Assembly (NCBI RefSeq): GCF_031764535.1
Contig: NZ_CP134499.1
Coordinates: 2,232,001-2,296,000, forward strand
Source of the DNA: Pseudomonas sp. SG20056
GTDB lineage: Bacteria > Pseudomonadota > Gammaproteobacteria > Pseudomonadales > Pseudomonadaceae
Reading direction: 5' to 3'
DNA: 64,000 nt
Each line of letters opens with the position of its first letter. Position 1 is the stretch's first letter. The notes under the pieces were generated by a model, which saw nothing but the letters and a program-made list of their open reading frames with translations, was not told the DNA's origin and did not search any database. Made by a program: the position numbers and the translations under genes. Positions 7,818 through 18,578 of the stretch are shown piece by piece.

Positions 7818-9212
7818 TTACAGCAGTTGGTCGAGTGCGTAGTACAGCAGGTTGAAGGGTTTGTTGCGGTCGGCGGTGTCGCTCTGCTCAGAGGCATCCA
7901 GTACCGGGCCGCTGCCATTCATCACGTTATTGACGAAATCATCCAGCTGCAGGTTCTGCTCCTGAATATCCGCGTTGGCAAACTCGATGATGCTGGTGCA
8001 GTGGCTTTCATTAACCGCACGGTACTGCGGGAAGTAACCGCCGACATTCGGCAGGTTGGCCAGCTCGTTACGCAGCCTGCCGGTGTCCACATCCCACTTG
8101 GCGTGAATCAGCGCCTCCTTGGCGGCCTGGTTCGGTGCATTGATGATTTCCGGGTAGAAACGCTCATAGGAATAGGACGAGTAATTCAGGTCCTTCCAGA
8201 AGTGCGTATGGCCCATGCGATCAGCCGCCAGGTTGCTCGACAACGCCGGGTAAATGGTGCCCAGGTTGTTCAGGTTAAGCCCCGGCAAACGCGACTGCAG
8301 GTACGGTAACGGCCCAGCGTCCAGCCCCCAGGCATTGCGGATAAAGCCCTGCAACGGCAGAGAGGGATAAGCCTCGTTACCACCGCCAGTGATGGCCGAG
8401 AACACCGGGCCGGAGTCATTGATCAGGAAGCTGCGCGTCGGCGCAATGTCCTGCCGGGTTGGTGCATAGTTGGTCAGGCTGCCGGCACCGCCTGCGCTGC
8501 AACCGGTGGTCAGCATCTGCGTGGGGCGCGGCAGGTTGTCTTTCAGCCAACCCACCACCGCGCGCATATTGCGCAGGCCGTTGTGGTGCCAGACCAACGG
8601 CGCCTGCTGGCTTTGCGGGTCTTCATAGACCGCGACCTTGTCGCCGGAGTAAATGTCGCCGGTGCAATACGGCACATAGACCATGTTCCAGTTCTGGGTC
8701 TTTACCCGCGTCCAGGGATGCAGACGCACCACGAAGGGGCTGACCAGACTGGCACCCGGATTGAGTAGGCTCATGTAGTCATTGGGAATGCCGTCGGGGT
8801 TACGTGCGCCGCGAATGCCGCTTTGCCCGGTGCAACTGGCGTAATCCCAGCAGGCCCCGCCGCCCTCCAGATAGATGATGGTGTTGCGGGTATTGGGCAC
8901 GCGGTTGACGAAGAATTTGTACGGCGAGCCATTGCCACACACGGCACCGGTTTGCGGGGCCATCTGCACGGTTTGCCAGGCGTAGTAGTTGGCTGGTTTG
9001 AAGCCGCTGTTGAAACCGCTCGGGTTCGCCAGCAGCGGGTACGGGCCGAGGCGTTGCGCCGGGGTGACCTTGTTATCTGCTGCCGGTGCCACCACCAGGT
9101 TGCTCAGGGTTTGCCAGAAGTTGTAATCGCCCTGCTCGGCCTGCACCGGCATGGCCAGTGCAGAAACCATCAGCGGCGCAGCACAGCGCCGAAGTGTTAT
9201 CGCTACAGACAT
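7818..9212 (-). CDS. Secreted pectinacetylesterase/notum-family hydrolase
   Basis: An exported serine hydrolase of 464 residues in the pectinacetylesterase (PAE/notum) family, which removes acetyl or acyl groups from polysaccharides or proteins. The family signatures are present: EGGGACWD (residues 116-123), the nucleophile elbow GCSAGG (Ser239) and ESHC near residue 400, supplying the catalytic His. The N terminus has a signal peptide (MSVAITLRRCAAPLMVSALAMPVQAE). Several cysteines could form disulfides, as in exported members. The substrate is unknown; no other pectin genes are nearby. Confidence 0.85.
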   Translation of the reverse strand: MSVAITLRRCAAPLMVSALAMPVQAEQGDYNFWQTLSNLVVAPAADNKVTPAQRLGPYPLLANPSGFNSGFKPANYYAWQTVQMAPQTGAVCGNGSPYKFFVNRVPNTRNTIIYLEGGGACWDYASCTGQSGIRGARNPDGIPNDYMSLLNPGASLVSPFVVRLHPWTRVKTQNWNMVYVPYCTGDIYSGDKVAVYEDPQSQQAPLVWHHNGLRNMRAVVGWLKDNLPRPTQMLTTGCSAGGAGSLTNYAPTRQDIAPTRSFLINDSGPVFSAITGGGNEAYPSLPLQGFIRNAWGLDAGPLPYLQSRLPGLNLNNLGTIYPALSSNLAADRMGHTHFWKDLNYSSYSYERFYPEIINAPNQAAKEALIHAKWDVDTGRLRNELANLPNVGGYFPQYRAVNESHCTSIIEFANADIQEQNLQLDDFVNNVMNGSGPVLDASEQSDTADRNKPFNLLYYALDQLL

Positions 9213-9507
9213 GGTGAGTCCCTCATCTTGTTGTTATCGATGGGTCCACATACCCAAGCCGTTGTACGAATCCCCTCCAGCTGTCACCCGAAATCAGCCC
9301 ATCACCCACTGGAGACTGCTCATACACCGCGCCGAAGCAGCAGTAACTGCGCGCACCCAAACGTGTCGCCGCCGCTCGACATTCAAGCCAGCCTGGCGAT
9401 TCGTGCACGTTAGTCCAAGAAACTTCCGCTAACCACAGGGCTGCATACTTATTGGATATAGCGCGGCGGGTTTTAAGCTGCTGCAGTTATCTACCGGTGC
9501 GCTATTT
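9213..9507. other. Intergenic region upstream of the PAE-family hydrolase
   Basis: No gene or clear promoter motif is recognised apart from the hydrolase's expected upstream region. The only strong structure nearby is the REP palindrome that follows it. Confidence 0.5.
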
Positions 9508-9565
9508 CCGTAGGAGCGGGCCATGCCCGCGAAACGATTATCGCGGGCATGGCCCGCTCCTACGG
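9508..9565. repeat. REP-type palindromic element
   Basis: Two perfect 25-nt inverted arms (9508-9532 and 9541-9565) flank an 8-nt loop. The arm core TAGGAGCGGGCCATGCCCG is the classical GC-rich Pseudomonas REP sequence, mobilised in trans by REP-associated tyrosine transposases. Only one copy was found in this window. Confidence 0.85.
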
Positions 9566-9580
9566 ACTAATGCTCAGAAC

Positions 9581-9609
9581 AATAAAAAAGGAAAGCTGGG
9601 CTTCCCTTT
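9581..9609 (-). terminator. Rho-independent terminator of the chemoreceptor gene
   Basis: Read on the minus strand, a 10-bp stem (one G-U pair) with a 3-nt loop is followed by TTTTTTATT. Confidence 0.85.
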
Positions 9610-9629
9610 CATTGTGGCTGCGTCAGGTA

Positions 9630-11312
9630 CTAGATGCGGAACTGACGCACCAGTGCGCCCAAGCGTTCGCCCAGCCCGGCCAGGTTGCGCGCGGTCTGTG
9701 CGCCCTGCTGGGTTTCGTCGGCCACGCTGTCTACCGCCACGGCAATCTTGTGCACGCTGCGGTTGATCTCTTCGGCCACGGCGGTTTGTTCCTCGGCAGC
9801 GCTGGCAATCTGCGCGTTCATCGCATTGATGGTGCCGATCAGTTGCGCGATGGCATCCAGCGACGTACCGGCGCGATTAGCCTGCTCGCTGGTGACATCA
9901 CCGGCATCGCTGGAGCGGCGCATCGCTGTCACCGCATCCTGGGTGCCCTTCTGCAGGCGGTCGATCATGCCCTGAATTTCCTGGGTGCTCTGCTGCGTAC
10001 GGCTGGCCAACGCGCGCACCTCGTCGGCGACCACGGCAAAGCCGCGCCCCGCTTCACCGGCCCGCGCTGCCTCAATGGCGGCGTTGAGAGCCAGCAGGTT
10101 GGTCTGTTCGGCGATGGAGCGGATCACGTCGAGCACGCTGACAATCGACGACACGTCTTTCTGCAGGGTGTCGAGGGAAACGCCACTGTCGCGGATGTCC
10201 TGCACCAAGGTGTGGATGCGCTCGATGCTGCCATCGACCACCTCTTTCGCCGCCTGGCCTTCGGTGTCGGTCTTCTGCGCCGCCTCTGCTGCACCCTGGG
10301 CGCTTTGCGCGACCTCATGGGCGGCGGCGGACATTTCATTAATGGCGGTCGCCACCTGATCGGTCTCATGGCGCTGACGCTCCATGGCCTCTTCGGAACG
10401 CTGCGCCTGGGCCGATACCTGGCCGACCAGTTCGGTGAGCTGGCCGGTCATGTCGACGATCTGCCGCACCAGGCCGTGAATCTTCTCGACAAAACGGTTG
10501 AACGAGCCCGCCAGTTGGCCAAGCTCATCGTCGCCATTGATTGGCAGGCGACGAGTCAGGTCGCCTTCACCGGCGGCGATGTCATCGAGGTTGTCCTTGA
10601 TCTGCTGCAGCGGGCGCAGGAAGGTGTTGCTCAGAACCACTCCGACAATGCCGAATATCACCAGCAGTACGGCAGCAATCACCATGATGCTGGTGATGAT
10701 GGTGCTGATGCGCTCGTCGATTTCACCTTGTACCTGAGCAATCTGCGCTTCGACGCCGTCGAGGTTGATTGCCGTGCCCAAGGCCATATCCCATTTCGGC
10801 AGGTAATAGCTGTAAGCCATTTTTGGCACCAGCACCGAATCATCGGTCGGCAGTGGCGAGCTGTAATTGACGTAGTAGCTGTTGTTCTTGGCGACATTCA
10901 CCAGTTCGCGGTTGATGTACACGCCATTCGGGTCGCGGCGGTCCGCCAGGCTTTTGCCGACGTCTACCGGACTATCGCCGCGGAACAGGCGCACCACATT
11001 GGAATCGTGGCCGAAGAAGTAGCCGTCCTTGCCGAACTTGATCTTCGACAGGATCGTCACGGCCTGCTCACGACTGGCCATATCGCCTTGCGCAGCCCCG
11101 TCATACAAGGTCTGCACCGACCCCAGGGCGATCTGCACGTAATGCTGCAGCTCATTGCGGCTTTCCTGTAGCAGGCGCTCGCGGGTTTCTTCAACTTCTT
11201 GGGCAGCCAGGTTCTGTAACACCTTGGCAGCGGCACCACTGAGCACCAGGGCAAACAGCACCACCGGTATCAGTGCCAACAGCACGACTTTTGATTTCAG
11301 GGTAAGGCGCAT
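9630..11312 (-). CDS. ctpM: Methyl-accepting chemotaxis protein, single-Cache type (CtpM-like)
   Basis: An inner-membrane chemoreceptor of 560 residues. The order is TM1 (about 10-30), a periplasmic sCache domain (about 35-188, including [11 protein letters not shown] and [12 protein letters not shown]), TM2 (about 190-212), HAMP, and a cytoplasmic signalling domain with the conserved tip [19 protein letters not shown]. The P. aeruginosa receptor at the equivalent place, PA2652/CtpM, has the same length and senses malate; the ligand here is inferred from that and from gene order. The neighbouring transporter and second receptor also match that neighbourhood. Confidence 0.85.
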   Translation of the reverse strand: MRLTLKSKVVLLALIPVVLFALVLSGAAAKVLQNLAAQEVEETRERLLQESRNELQHYVQIALGSVQTLYDGAAQGDMASREQAVTILSKIKFGKDGYFFGHDSNVVRLFRGDSPVDVGKSLADRRDPNGVYINRELVNVAKNNSYYVNYSSPLPTDDSVLVPKMAYSYYLPKWDMALGTAINLDGVEAQIAQVQGEIDERISTIITSIMVIAAVLLVIFGIVGVVLSNTFLRPLQQIKDNLDDIAAGEGDLTRRLPINGDDELGQLAGSFNRFVEKIHGLVRQIVDMTGQLTELVGQVSAQAQRSEEAMERQRHETDQVATAINEMSAAAHEVAQSAQGAAEAAQKTDTEGQAAKEVVDGSIERIHTLVQDIRDSGVSLDTLQKDVSSIVSVLDVIRSIAEQTNLLALNAAIEAARAGEAGRGFAVVADEVRALASRTQQSTQEIQGMIDRLQKGTQDAVTAMRRSSDAGDVTSEQANRAGTSLDAIAQLIGTINAMNAQIASAAEEQTAVAEEINRSVHKIAVAVDSVADETQQGAQTARNLAGLGERLGALVRQFRI

Positions 11313-11345
11313 CGGCAGATCCTTGCTTAGCAGAACAGCGGAATG

Positions 11346-11377
11346 AAAACGGGGCTACCGGTTTATCGGTAGCCCCG
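11346..11377 (-). terminator. Rho-independent terminator of the NhaC-type transporter
   Basis: Stem CGGGGCTACCG/CGGTAGCCCCG with a 6-nt loop; on the minus strand it is followed by TTTTC. Confidence 0.85.
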
Positions 11378-11430
11378 CTGAAAGGTTGAATCGCCTGACG
11401 CTGTTGCGCTGCAGGCGAGCAATGCCCCGG

Positions 11431-12750
11431 TCAGATCACCATAGCTGCTGCCCAACCGAATACCAGCAACGGCAGGTTGTAGTGCAGGAAGGTCGGTACC
11501 ACGCTGTCCCAGATGTGGTTGTGCTGGCCATCAACGTTAAGCCCAGCGGTTGGCCCGAGGGTCGAATCGGAGGCAGGTGAACCGGCATCGCCCAAGGCAC
11601 CGGCAGTGCCGACGATGCACAGAATGGCCAGCGGGCTGAAGCCCAGTTGTAGCCCCAGCGGCACGAAAATCGCCGCGATGATTGGCACGGTGGAGAACGA
11701 CGAACCGATGCCCATGGTCACCAGCAGGCCGACCAGCAGCATCAGCAGCGCACCCAGGGCCTTGTCGTGGCCAATCAGTTCGGCGGAGCTGTCGACCAGG
11801 CTTTTCACTTCACCGGTAGCCTTCATCACTTCGGCAAACCCGGCTGCAGCGATCATGATAAAGCCGATCATCGCCATCATTTTCATGCCTTCGGTAAACA
11901 GGCCATCGGCCTCTTTCCAGCGCACCACGCCAGACACCGAGAAGATGATAAAGCCAGCCAGGGCCCCGATAATCATCGAGTCCAACCACAGCTGCACGAC
12001 AAATGCCGCAACAATCGCCACGCCCGCCACCAGCAGACTCAACGGGTTGTAGGCGACATCCCCGCGCTCGGCCTGCTCGATCTTGCTCAGGTCATACACA
12101 CGCTTTTTGCGGTAGCTGAACAGCACCGCCACCAGCAGGCCGAACAGCATGCCCAGCGCCGGAATCGCCATGGCCTTGGTTACGTCCAGGTTGCTGGTAT
12201 CGACACCGCCGCTGGCCACATTGGCCAGGAGAATGTCATTGAGGAAGATTCCGCCAAAGCCAACCGGTAGAAACATGTACGGGGTAATCAGGCCGAAAGT
12301 CAGCACACAGGCGATCAAGCGACGGTCGAGTTGCAGCTTGCTCAATACATACAGCAGTGGCGGCACCAGTAGCGGGATAAAGGCGATATGGATCGGCAGA
12401 ATGTTCTGCGAGGAAATTGCCACCGCCAACAGCAGCGCAATCAGCAGCCACTTGAGCAGACCCGCGCCTTTGGCGTCCTGTTTGCCGACTATGGCCAAGG
12501 CCTTGTCCGCCAGTGCGTGGGCCAGACCGGATTTGGCAATCGCCACGGCAAAGGCACCCAGCAAGGCATAGGACAACGCCACTGTCGCCCCGCCGCCTAG
12601 TCCTTTATTAAAGGCCGCCAGAGAACCCTCAATACCCAGGCCGCCAAGCAGGCCACCGGCCAAGGCGCCGACGATCAGGGCTACCACCACATGCACGCGG
12701 CACAAGCTGAGAATCAGCATGATCCCCACTGCCGCAACGACTGCGTTCAT
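11431..12750 (-). CDS. NhaC/YuiF-type Na+/H+ antiporter family transporter
   Basis: An inner-membrane transporter of 439 residues with 11-12 hydrophobic segments and the family-specific sequence [17 protein letters not shown] near the C terminus. Members are annotated as Na+/H+ antiporters, but several are suspected amino-acid or carboxylate permeases. The start is set at 12750 (ATG after GGGAG); the longer frame to 12885 adds 45 basic, non-membrane residues. It lies between two chemoreceptor genes, as PA2653 does in P. aeruginosa, so it may import a ligand one of them senses. Confidence 0.8.
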   Translation of the reverse strand: MNAVVAAVGIMLILSLCRVHVVVALIVGALAGGLLGGLGIEGSLAAFNKGLGGGATVALSYALLGAFAVAIAKSGLAHALADKALAIVGKQDAKGAGLLKWLLIALLLAVAISSQNILPIHIAFIPLLVPPLLYVLSKLQLDRRLIACVLTFGLITPYMFLPVGFGGIFLNDILLANVASGGVDTSNLDVTKAMAIPALGMLFGLLVAVLFSYRKKRVYDLSKIEQAERGDVAYNPLSLLVAGVAIVAAFVVQLWLDSMIIGALAGFIIFSVSGVVRWKEADGLFTEGMKMMAMIGFIMIAAAGFAEVMKATGEVKSLVDSSAELIGHDKALGALLMLLVGLLVTMGIGSSFSTVPIIAAIFVPLGLQLGFSPLAILCIVGTAGALGDAGSPASDSTLGPTAGLNVDGQHNHIWDSVVPTFLHYNLPLLVFGWAAAMVI

Positions 12751-13028
12751 CGATTTACTCCCGCAATTTAAATAGGTCCGCGAAGGTTTCGACCTTCTCT
12801 GGATGCTGCGCCGGCTCGGCGAAGGGCGCGTACTCTGCACAATGCTGACTGACCTGTCAAAACACCCGTAAATTATTCTGTACAAGCCGTTGCTAATTTC
12901 GATTACCCTGCCATTTCAAAGCTGCCGCTGGCCTGCAACTTGCTCTGCTTTACTTGACGTGAAACTTAAAGAAAAGCGCCTAAGCGCCGATAGGCGCTCT
13001 AAGCCTCTGCCATATAAAGGTCCTGAAA

Positions 13029-15173
13029 ATGCTGTTCAGCCGACTTTCCATCCAGTTGAAGATCACCCTACTGGCCGGCCTGTGCTTGCTGGCCATTGTT
13101 GCGGTGCTGGTTTCCGCTTCGGTCATCCAGGCATCGCGTAGCGCCAGCCTGGTCAAGCAGGCCAGCACAGCCATGCTGCAGGAGTCCGCGCAGTTGCGTA
13201 TGACAGCACGCGGCGAGTCGCAGGCACTGCAAATGCAGCGCTACTTTATGGACGCCTACCAGTACGGGCGCGGCGCCGCCACCCAGGTGCTGTTTATCCG
13301 CGAACAGGCGGAAAAACGCTTTCTTGATGCCTTCGACCTGCGCGAAGACCTGACCCGTCAGGTACGCAGCGCTTTGGAGGCCAACCGCAGCCTGTTGGGT
13401 ATCTATGTGGCGTTCGAGCCCAACGCTCTGGACGGCAAAGATGACCTGTTTACCGATCAGGAAAACCTCGGCAGCAACGACAAGGGCCGCTTCTCAATCT
13501 ATTGGGCACAAGGCGATGACGGCGAACTCAGCGCCGAGGCGATGAAAGAGGCAGACCTGAATGACGCTACGCCCGGTATCAGCGGCGCGCCTTATAACGC
13601 CTGGTACAGCTGCCCCTTGCAGCAGAAGAAGGTGTGCCTGCTCGACCCCTATATCGACGAAGCCGACGGGGTGAAAACCCTGATGACCAGTATCGCCTTC
13701 CCGCTGGAACAAGGCGGCAAGGTAATTGGCGTACTTGGTGTGGACATTAGCCTGGCCAGCCTGCAGGAGCTCAGCACTAGTGCACACAAGGATCTTTTCG
13801 ACGGCGCCGGGCATGTCAGCATCATTAGCCCTGCGGGCCTGCTTGCCGGCCACAGCCGTGACAGCAGCCTGCTGGGCGGCAAACTGGAACAAGCCTTCGC
13901 AGACCAACACCGCGAAATGACCAGCCTGGTGGCCAGTAACCGCCCGGAAGTTTTGCACCACGACGGTGCGCTGCAGGTACTGCAACCGCTGCTGCCAATT
14001 CCTGAGTCCCAGCCGTGGGGCGTTCTGATGGAGGTACCAGAAAGCGTTCTGCTGGAGCCCGCCACTCGCCTAGAAACGCAAATGGATGCAATGGGTACAC
14101 GCAGTACGGCGGTATCGCTGGGGCTCGGTCTGGCTGCCGGGGTGGTGGGTATTCTGCTGATCTGGCTGACAGCACTGGGCGTGACCCGGCCGATTCTCGG
14201 CGTCGCGGCAATGCTGAAAAATATCGCCAGCGGTGAAGGCGACCTGACCCGCCGCCTGGAATACGCCAAGCAAGACGAACTCGGCGAACTGGCCAGTTGG
14301 TTCAACCGCTTCCTCGACAAGCTGCAACCGATCATCGCTGACGTTAAACGCAGCGTTCAGGACGCCCGCAGCACGGCCGATCAGTCCGCACTGATCGCCA
14401 GCCAGACCAGCGACGGCATGCAGCAGCAATACCGTGAAGTCGATCAGGTGGCCACCGCATTCCAGGAAATGAGCGCTACAGCGCAGGATGTGGCGCATAA
14501 CGCCGCCCAGGCCGCAGAAGCGGCACGCACCGCCGACCAGGCCAGCCGGGAAGGTATGAGCGTGATCGGTAAAACCACCTCGACCATCGAACTGCTGGCC
14601 AATGAGATGAACGTGGCCATGCAGGAAGTCGAAGGCCTGGCCAATAGCAGCGAGAAGATCGGTTCGGTACTCGAGGTGATCCGCTCAATCGCGGAACAGA
14701 CCAACCTCCTCGCCCTCAACGCTGCCATCGAAGCCGCCCGCGCCGGTGAAGCCGGCCGTGGTTTTGCCGTGGTGGCCGATGAAGTGCGCAACCTGGCCAA
14801 ACGCACCCAAGACTCGGTGGAGGAAATTCGCCAGGTGATCGAAGGTCTGCAAAGCGGTACCAAGGAAGTGGTCAGTACCATGCACAGTAGCCATCGCCAG
14901 GCCCAGGGCAGCGTCGAACAAGTGGAACAAGCCGTGGCCGTGCTGCAGCGCATCAGCCAGGCGGTTAGCGTGATTACCGACATGAACCTGCAGATCGCCA
15001 GCGCTGCTGAAGAACAGAGTTCGGTGGCCGAGGAAATCAACCGCAACGTGGCCTCGATCCGCGATGTCACCGAGTCGATTTCCGCCCAGGCCGATGAGTC
15101 GGCAAAAATCAGCCAAGGTCTGAACAAACTGGCCAACCACCAACAGAGTCTGATGGACCAGTTCCGCGTGTGA
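13029..15173 (+). CDS. tlpQ: Methyl-accepting chemotaxis protein, double-Cache type (TlpQ/McpU-like)
   Basis: A chemoreceptor of 714 residues, exactly the length recalled for TlpQ of P. aeruginosa. TM1 spans about residues 11-31 and a large periplasmic dCache domain runs to about 355 ([11 protein letters not shown], then [15 protein letters not shown]). TM2, HAMP and the signalling domain with [19 protein letters not shown] follow. TlpQ and the related McpU bind polyamines and histamine; that ligand is an inference from length, domain order and synteny. It reads away from the neighbouring transporter and ends at a terminator. Confidence 0.85.
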   Translation: MLFSRLSIQLKITLLAGLCLLAIVAVLVSASVIQASRSASLVKQASTAMLQESAQLRMTARGESQALQMQRYFMDAYQYGRGAATQVLFIREQAEKRFLDAFDLREDLTRQVRSALEANRSLLGIYVAFEPNALDGKDDLFTDQENLGSNDKGRFSIYWAQGDDGELSAEAMKEADLNDATPGISGAPYNAWYSCPLQQKKVCLLDPYIDEADGVKTLMTSIAFPLEQGGKVIGVLGVDISLASLQELSTSAHKDLFDGAGHVSIISPAGLLAGHSRDSSLLGGKLEQAFADQHREMTSLVASNRPEVLHHDGALQVLQPLLPIPESQPWGVLMEVPESVLLEPATRLETQMDAMGTRSTAVSLGLGLAAGVVGILLIWLTALGVTRPILGVAAMLKNIASGEGDLTRRLEYAKQDELGELASWFNRFLDKLQPIIADVKRSVQDARSTADQSALIASQTSDGMQQQYREVDQVATAFQEMSATAQDVAHNAAQAAEAARTADQASREGMSVIGKTTSTIELLANEMNVAMQEVEGLANSSEKIGSVLEVIRSIAEQTNLLALNAAIEAARAGEAGRGFAVVADEVRNLAKRTQDSVEEIRQVIEGLQSGTKEVVSTMHSSHRQAQGSVEQVEQAVAVLQRISQAVSVITDMNLQIASAAEEQSSVAEEINRNVASIRDVTESISAQADESAKISQGLNKLANHQQSLMDQFRV

Positions 15174-15224
15174 CCGTCAGGCGTGGCACCATCGGACCGC
15201 CACTCTGGCGGCTGTTTCCTTGTG

Positions 15225-15256
15225 ACGCAGGCTAGCAATCGTTAGCCTGCGTTTTT
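15225..15256 (+). terminator. Rho-independent terminator after the TlpQ-like gene
   Basis: Stem ACGCAGGCTA/TAGCCTGCGT with an 8-nt loop, then TTTTC. Confidence 0.85.
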
Positions 15257-15288
15257 CATTTATGACTCGTAATTAAGAGAGGTGCACG

Positions 15289-15885
15289 ATGCTCAATATC
15301 GCTCTGGTGGCCGGTTCCAGCCGCAGTAACAGCCAATCGGGAAAGGTCGCCCGCTTCTTGCGCCAGCGTCTGATTCAGTTGGGCCACACCGATGATGCGC
15401 AGAGCAATGTGATTGACCTGGGCCTCGCACCGCTGCCGCTCTGGCCCGCTGACGATACCGGCCCATGGGGGCTTTACAGCAAGCAACTGGCAGCTGCCGA
15501 CGCTGTGGTGATCGTTTCTCCGGAGTGGAATGGCATGGCTTGCCCGGCCATCAAGAACTTCTTTATTTACGCCAGCAAGGCGGAGCTGGCGCACAAACCA
15601 GGGTTGCTGGTGGGCGTATCGTCAGGGGTTGGAGGGGCTTATCCGATCAGCGAGTTGCGCGCGTCCAGCTACAAGAACTGCCGCCTCTGCTACCTGCCTG
15701 AACATCTGATCGTGCGCAGCGTCGAGAAGGTGCTGAACACGCCAGAGCCAAGCAGCGAAGACGACCAGCGTCTGCATGCGCGCATCGATTACGAGCTGGA
15801 TATTCTGGCCAAGTACGCGCATGCATTGCTTCCGGTGCGCGCCAGTATCGATATGAGCAACCCGGCATTTGCCAACGGCATGTAA
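15289..15885 (+). CDS. NADPH-dependent FMN reductase family protein
   Basis: A cytoplasmic flavodoxin-fold reductase of 198 residues. The FMN phosphate loop is AGSSRSNSQSGK (residues 8-19), and VSPEWNGMACPAIKNFF matches the isoalloxazine-contacting P-E-Y/W-N-G segment of the family. The start follows AGAGAGG. Likely roles are quinone or iron/chromate reduction, but the substrate is unknown. It converges on the bqsSR operon; the closeness to a metal-responsive system is suggestive only. Confidence 0.85.
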   Translation: MLNIALVAGSSRSNSQSGKVARFLRQRLIQLGHTDDAQSNVIDLGLAPLPLWPADDTGPWGLYSKQLAAADAVVIVSPEWNGMACPAIKNFFIYASKAELAHKPGLLVGVSSGVGGAYPISELRASSYKNCRLCYLPEHLIVRSVEKVLNTPEPSSEDDQRLHARIDYELDILAKYAHALLPVRASIDMSNPAFANGM

Positions 15886-15912
15886 GCCTCGGTTTGAGCG
15901 TGCCTGATGAAC

Positions 15913-17232
15913 TCAGGTGCGCTTCACTGGCAAGCTGACCGTGACGCGCAAGCCACCTAGCGGGCTATCTGCCAGCTGCAATCTCCCGGCCCAGGCATCA
16001 ACAATATCGCGCACGATGCCCAAACCTAGCCCATGACCGGCCACCTGTTCATCCAGACGGCTACCACGGCTGAGCACTTCGTCGCGCTGCGCGGCGTCAA
16101 TGCCCGGTCCATCGTCATCAATCGCCAGCTGATAGTCCTCTCCTACCCTGCTGATTTGCAGCTGTACCTGGCTGTCGGCCCATTTACAGGCGTTGTCCAG
16201 CAGGTTGCCGAGGAGTTCCAGCAGGTCTTCACGGTCCCAGGGCAACCGCAACCCAGGCTCGGCCTGCCACTCCAGTTCTAAGTGGTTGCCATGGATCATC
16301 GCCAGTGTCGAAAACAGCTCAGGCAGCTCGCTGGCGCAGTCAAAATGCGCGCCCGGCAAGGCTTCCCCAGCTAAGCGTGCACGCCCCAGTTCGCGGGCAA
16401 TACGCTGCTCGATCTGTTGCAGCTGACCATTGAGGCTTTCGCGCAGTTGCGGCAACTGCTTGAGCTCTTCCCGGGTGGCCAGGCTGACCAGCACCGCCAA
16501 CGGCGTTTTCAGCGCATGGCCGAGGTTGCCTAGGGCGTTACGCGAGCGTTTGAGGATGTCCTCGGTATGCGCCAGCAAGTGGTTGATCTGTGCCACCAGC
16601 GGCTCCAGTTCCAGCGGTACCTGTTGGTCCAGCTGGCTACGCTGGCCCTGCTGCAGCTGTATCAGCTGCCGGCGGGTCTGTTCCAGGGGGCGCAACGCGC
16701 GGCTGACGATCAAGCGTTGCAGCAACAGAATTAGCACCAGCGCGGTAATCCCCAGACCCAGAACAATCCTCTGCACCTGACTGAAACTGTTGAGTATCGG
16801 GGTGTAATCACGCGCCACGTGAATCACGATGGGCTGGCCATAACGCTGATAGTCAGCGCGGTACACCAACCACTGCTGGCCTTGTGGCCCGTCGCCCAAC
16901 GCATCCTGCAAGCCAGCTTCTGCAACCGGACGCAGATTGCGATCCCAGAGTGAACGTGAACGCCAGGTCTGCTCGCCAAGGTCGATACGGAAATACAGGC
17001 CGGAATAAGGCCGTTTGAACGCAGCGCTGAGGCGCCGCTCATCCAGTTGCAGGCCATTGGGGCCACGCACAATTGCGCCGAGCAGGGTCTGGGTTTCATC
17101 CTGCAGAGTTGTCTGCAAATAACCGCGCAGGCTGCGATCGAACAGCCAGAGGCTGCTTTGCGCCAGCAGCAGACCAATAACCAGCAAAACACTGATCAGG
17201 CCTAGGCTCAAACGCCGCTGAATCGACCTCAA
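15913..17232 (-). CDS. bqsS: Sensor histidine kinase, BqsS/CarS-like
   Basis: An inner-membrane histidine kinase of 439 residues. TM1 is at about 10-32, a periplasmic domain at about 33-155, TM2 at about 157-175, then HAMP, the dimerisation box [13 protein letters not shown], the N box [13 protein letters not shown] and the G boxes DDDGPGI and GHGLGLGI. It overlaps the regulator gene by 4 nt. Gene order with an OmpR-type regulator and two PepSY proteins matches the P. aeruginosa BqsSR (CarSR) operon, which responds to Fe(II) and Ca2+. The periplasmic RExxE iron motif reported for BqsS is not visible here, so the signal may differ. Confidence 0.8.
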   Translation of the reverse strand: MRSIQRRLSLGLISVLLVIGLLLAQSSLWLFDRSLRGYLQTTLQDETQTLLGAIVRGPNGLQLDERRLSAAFKRPYSGLYFRIDLGEQTWRSRSLWDRNLRPVAEAGLQDALGDGPQGQQWLVYRADYQRYGQPIVIHVARDYTPILNSFSQVQRIVLGLGITALVLILLLQRLIVSRALRPLEQTRRQLIQLQQGQRSQLDQQVPLELEPLVAQINHLLAHTEDILKRSRNALGNLGHALKTPLAVLVSLATREELKQLPQLRESLNGQLQQIEQRIARELGRARLAGEALPGAHFDCASELPELFSTLAMIHGNHLELEWQAEPGLRLPWDREDLLELLGNLLDNACKWADSQVQLQISRVGEDYQLAIDDDGPGIDAAQRDEVLSRGSRLDEQVAGHGLGLGIVRDIVDAWAGRLQLADSPLGGLRVTVSLPVKRT

Positions 17233-17897
17233 GCAACATCACCGTTAAAGCGATAACCCTGACCACGGCGAGTTTCGATGATCTCGCGTCCCAGCTTGCG
17301 CCGCAGGTGGTTGACGTGCACCTCGATAACATTCGAATCGCGCTCGCTTTCACCGTCATACAGGTGCTCAGCTAGGTGGCTCTTGGACAGTAATTGCCCG
17401 GTATGCAGCATGAAATAGCGCAACAAACGAAATTCGGCGGCGGTCAGCTGTACCTCTTCGCCATTACGTTGTACCGATTGCCTACTTTCATCCAGCTGTA
17501 AGCCCGCCGCTTCCAGTTGCGGCTGGTTGGCCAGACCATGGGCGCGCCGCAGCAGGGACTGGATACGCAATTGCAACTCTTCCGGGTGAAAGGGTTTGCT
17601 CAGGTAATCATCCGCACCCGCCTTGAGACCTTCGATGCGCTCGGCCCAGGAGCCGCGCGCCGTAAGGATCAATACCGGTGTAGTAAGGCCGCCAGCGCGC
17701 CATTCCTGCAACACCTCAAGCCCCGGTTTGCCAGGCAAACCGAGGTCAAGAATGATCAGATCATAGGGTTCGGTTGCGCCCTGATAGGCGGCATCACGGC
17801 CGTCGGCCAACCAATCCACCGCATACCCCTGACGGGTTAAACCGGCGAGCAGCTCATCAGCCAGGGGGACATGGTCTTCAACCAGCAGCAGGCGCAT
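17229..17897 (-). CDS. bqsR: OmpR-family response regulator, BqsR/CarR-like
   Basis: A 222-residue DNA-binding response regulator. The receiver domain has the phospho-acceptor Asp51 in ILDLGLPG, acidic pocket E7/D8, and the conserved KPF near residue 102. The C-terminal winged helix carries ELLRYFML-type and [17 protein letters not shown] segments. It sits between the PepSY genes and the kinase with no gap, so all four genes are probably one operon read from about 18.5 kb. BqsR is described as recognising TTAAG-N6-TTAAG; a near match lies upstream of the operon. Confidence 0.85.
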   Translation of the reverse strand: MRLLLVEDHVPLADELLAGLTRQGYAVDWLADGRDAAYQGATEPYDLIILDLGLPGKPGLEVLQEWRAGGLTTPVLILTARGSWAERIEGLKAGADDYLSKPFHPEELQLRIQSLLRRAHGLANQPQLEAAGLQLDESRQSVQRNGEEVQLTAAEFRLLRYFMLHTGQLLSKSHLAEHLYDGESERDSNVIEVHVNHLRRKLGREIIETRRGQGYRFNGDVA

Positions 17898-18218
17898 TCA
17901 GTCTTCCACCTCGTCCTTGAGTACTTCACCGGTGCTGGCGTGTAACTCCAGTTCGCGCACGATGCCCTGCTCGGTCACCAATTCAACTTCATAAACCAGC
18001 ACACCGTCTTCCTCCTCCAGCTCGACTTCCAGCAAAACCGCACCGGGATGACGCTGCAAGGCCATCTGCAACAACTGCTCGAGGGGCATGATCAACCCCT
18101 CGCGGCGCAGGCGTAATGCTTCATCCTGATCCAGATCGCGCGCGCTGCTGCTGAACGTCAATGTCAGCAGCAGGCAGGCCAGGAGTGCGCGTGCAAGCCA
18201 AGCAGTGGTGTTCATCAA
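17898..18218 (-). CDS. PepSY-domain periplasmic protein (first of two)
   Basis: A 106-residue exported protein with a signal peptide ending near SSSARD. The mature part is one PepSY repeat (EALRLRREGLIMPLEQLLQ, then EVELVTEQGIVRELELHASTGEVL). Its stop codon is immediately followed by the bqsR start. PepSY proteins next to two-component systems are thought to bind peptides or metals, or to tune the sensor. It is about 40% similar by eye to the neighbouring PepSY gene, suggesting duplication. Confidence 0.85.
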   Translation of the reverse strand: MMNTTAWLARALLACLLLTLTFSSSARDLDQDEALRLRREGLIMPLEQLLQMALQRHPGAVLLEVELEEEDGVLVYEVELVTEQGIVRELELHASTGEVLKDEVED

Positions 18219-18523
18219 TCGTCTCGTTGGTTCTTCAGAACTTGTGCGTTAGTGGCATCCAGCTCGACGTCCCACTGCACGCCTTGGGCGTCGCGAACTT
18301 CAACCTGATAGATGTAGCGGCCGTACTCTTCTTCCAGCTCGGTGTCTTCAGTCGTGCTGCCTGGGTGCAGCGCTAGCGCTGCAGCGTTGAGTTTTTCGAA
18401 GGACTGGATAGTCCCGGCGTCACGCAGCTTGAGTGCTTCATCCGGACCCAGGTCACGGGCTTGAGCCAAGCCAGCAGTCAGGGTCAGGGCAGCAGCGGCA
18501 AATACGGCAGTCAGTGTTTTCAT
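18215..18523 (-). CDS. PepSY-domain periplasmic protein (second of two), first gene of the bqs operon
   Basis: A 102-residue exported protein with a signal peptide ending ALTLTAGLAQA|RD and one PepSY unit. It overlaps the next PepSY gene by 4 nt. The mature chain is very acidic (EDTELEEEYGRYIYQVEVRD), consistent with cation binding. A ribosome-binding site and a BqsR-type half-site pair lie upstream. By family and position it corresponds to PA2659 of P. aeruginosa (recalled synteny). Confidence 0.85.
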   Translation of the reverse strand: MKTLTAVFAAAALTLTAGLAQARDLGPDEALKLRDAGTIQSFEKLNAAALALHPGSTTEDTELEEEYGRYIYQVEVRDAQGVQWDVELDATNAQVLKNQRDD

Positions 18524-18578
18524 GTTCAGATTCCTTAATGGAGTTGGCTTTCGACGGAGTCCAAGTTACTGCACACGA

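Noticed and set aside
9549..11171. A 540-codon frame opposite the CtpM-like chemoreceptor
   Set aside because: Antisense shadow of a gene with clear HAMP and signalling domains; low-complexity His/Gly-rich product with no family.
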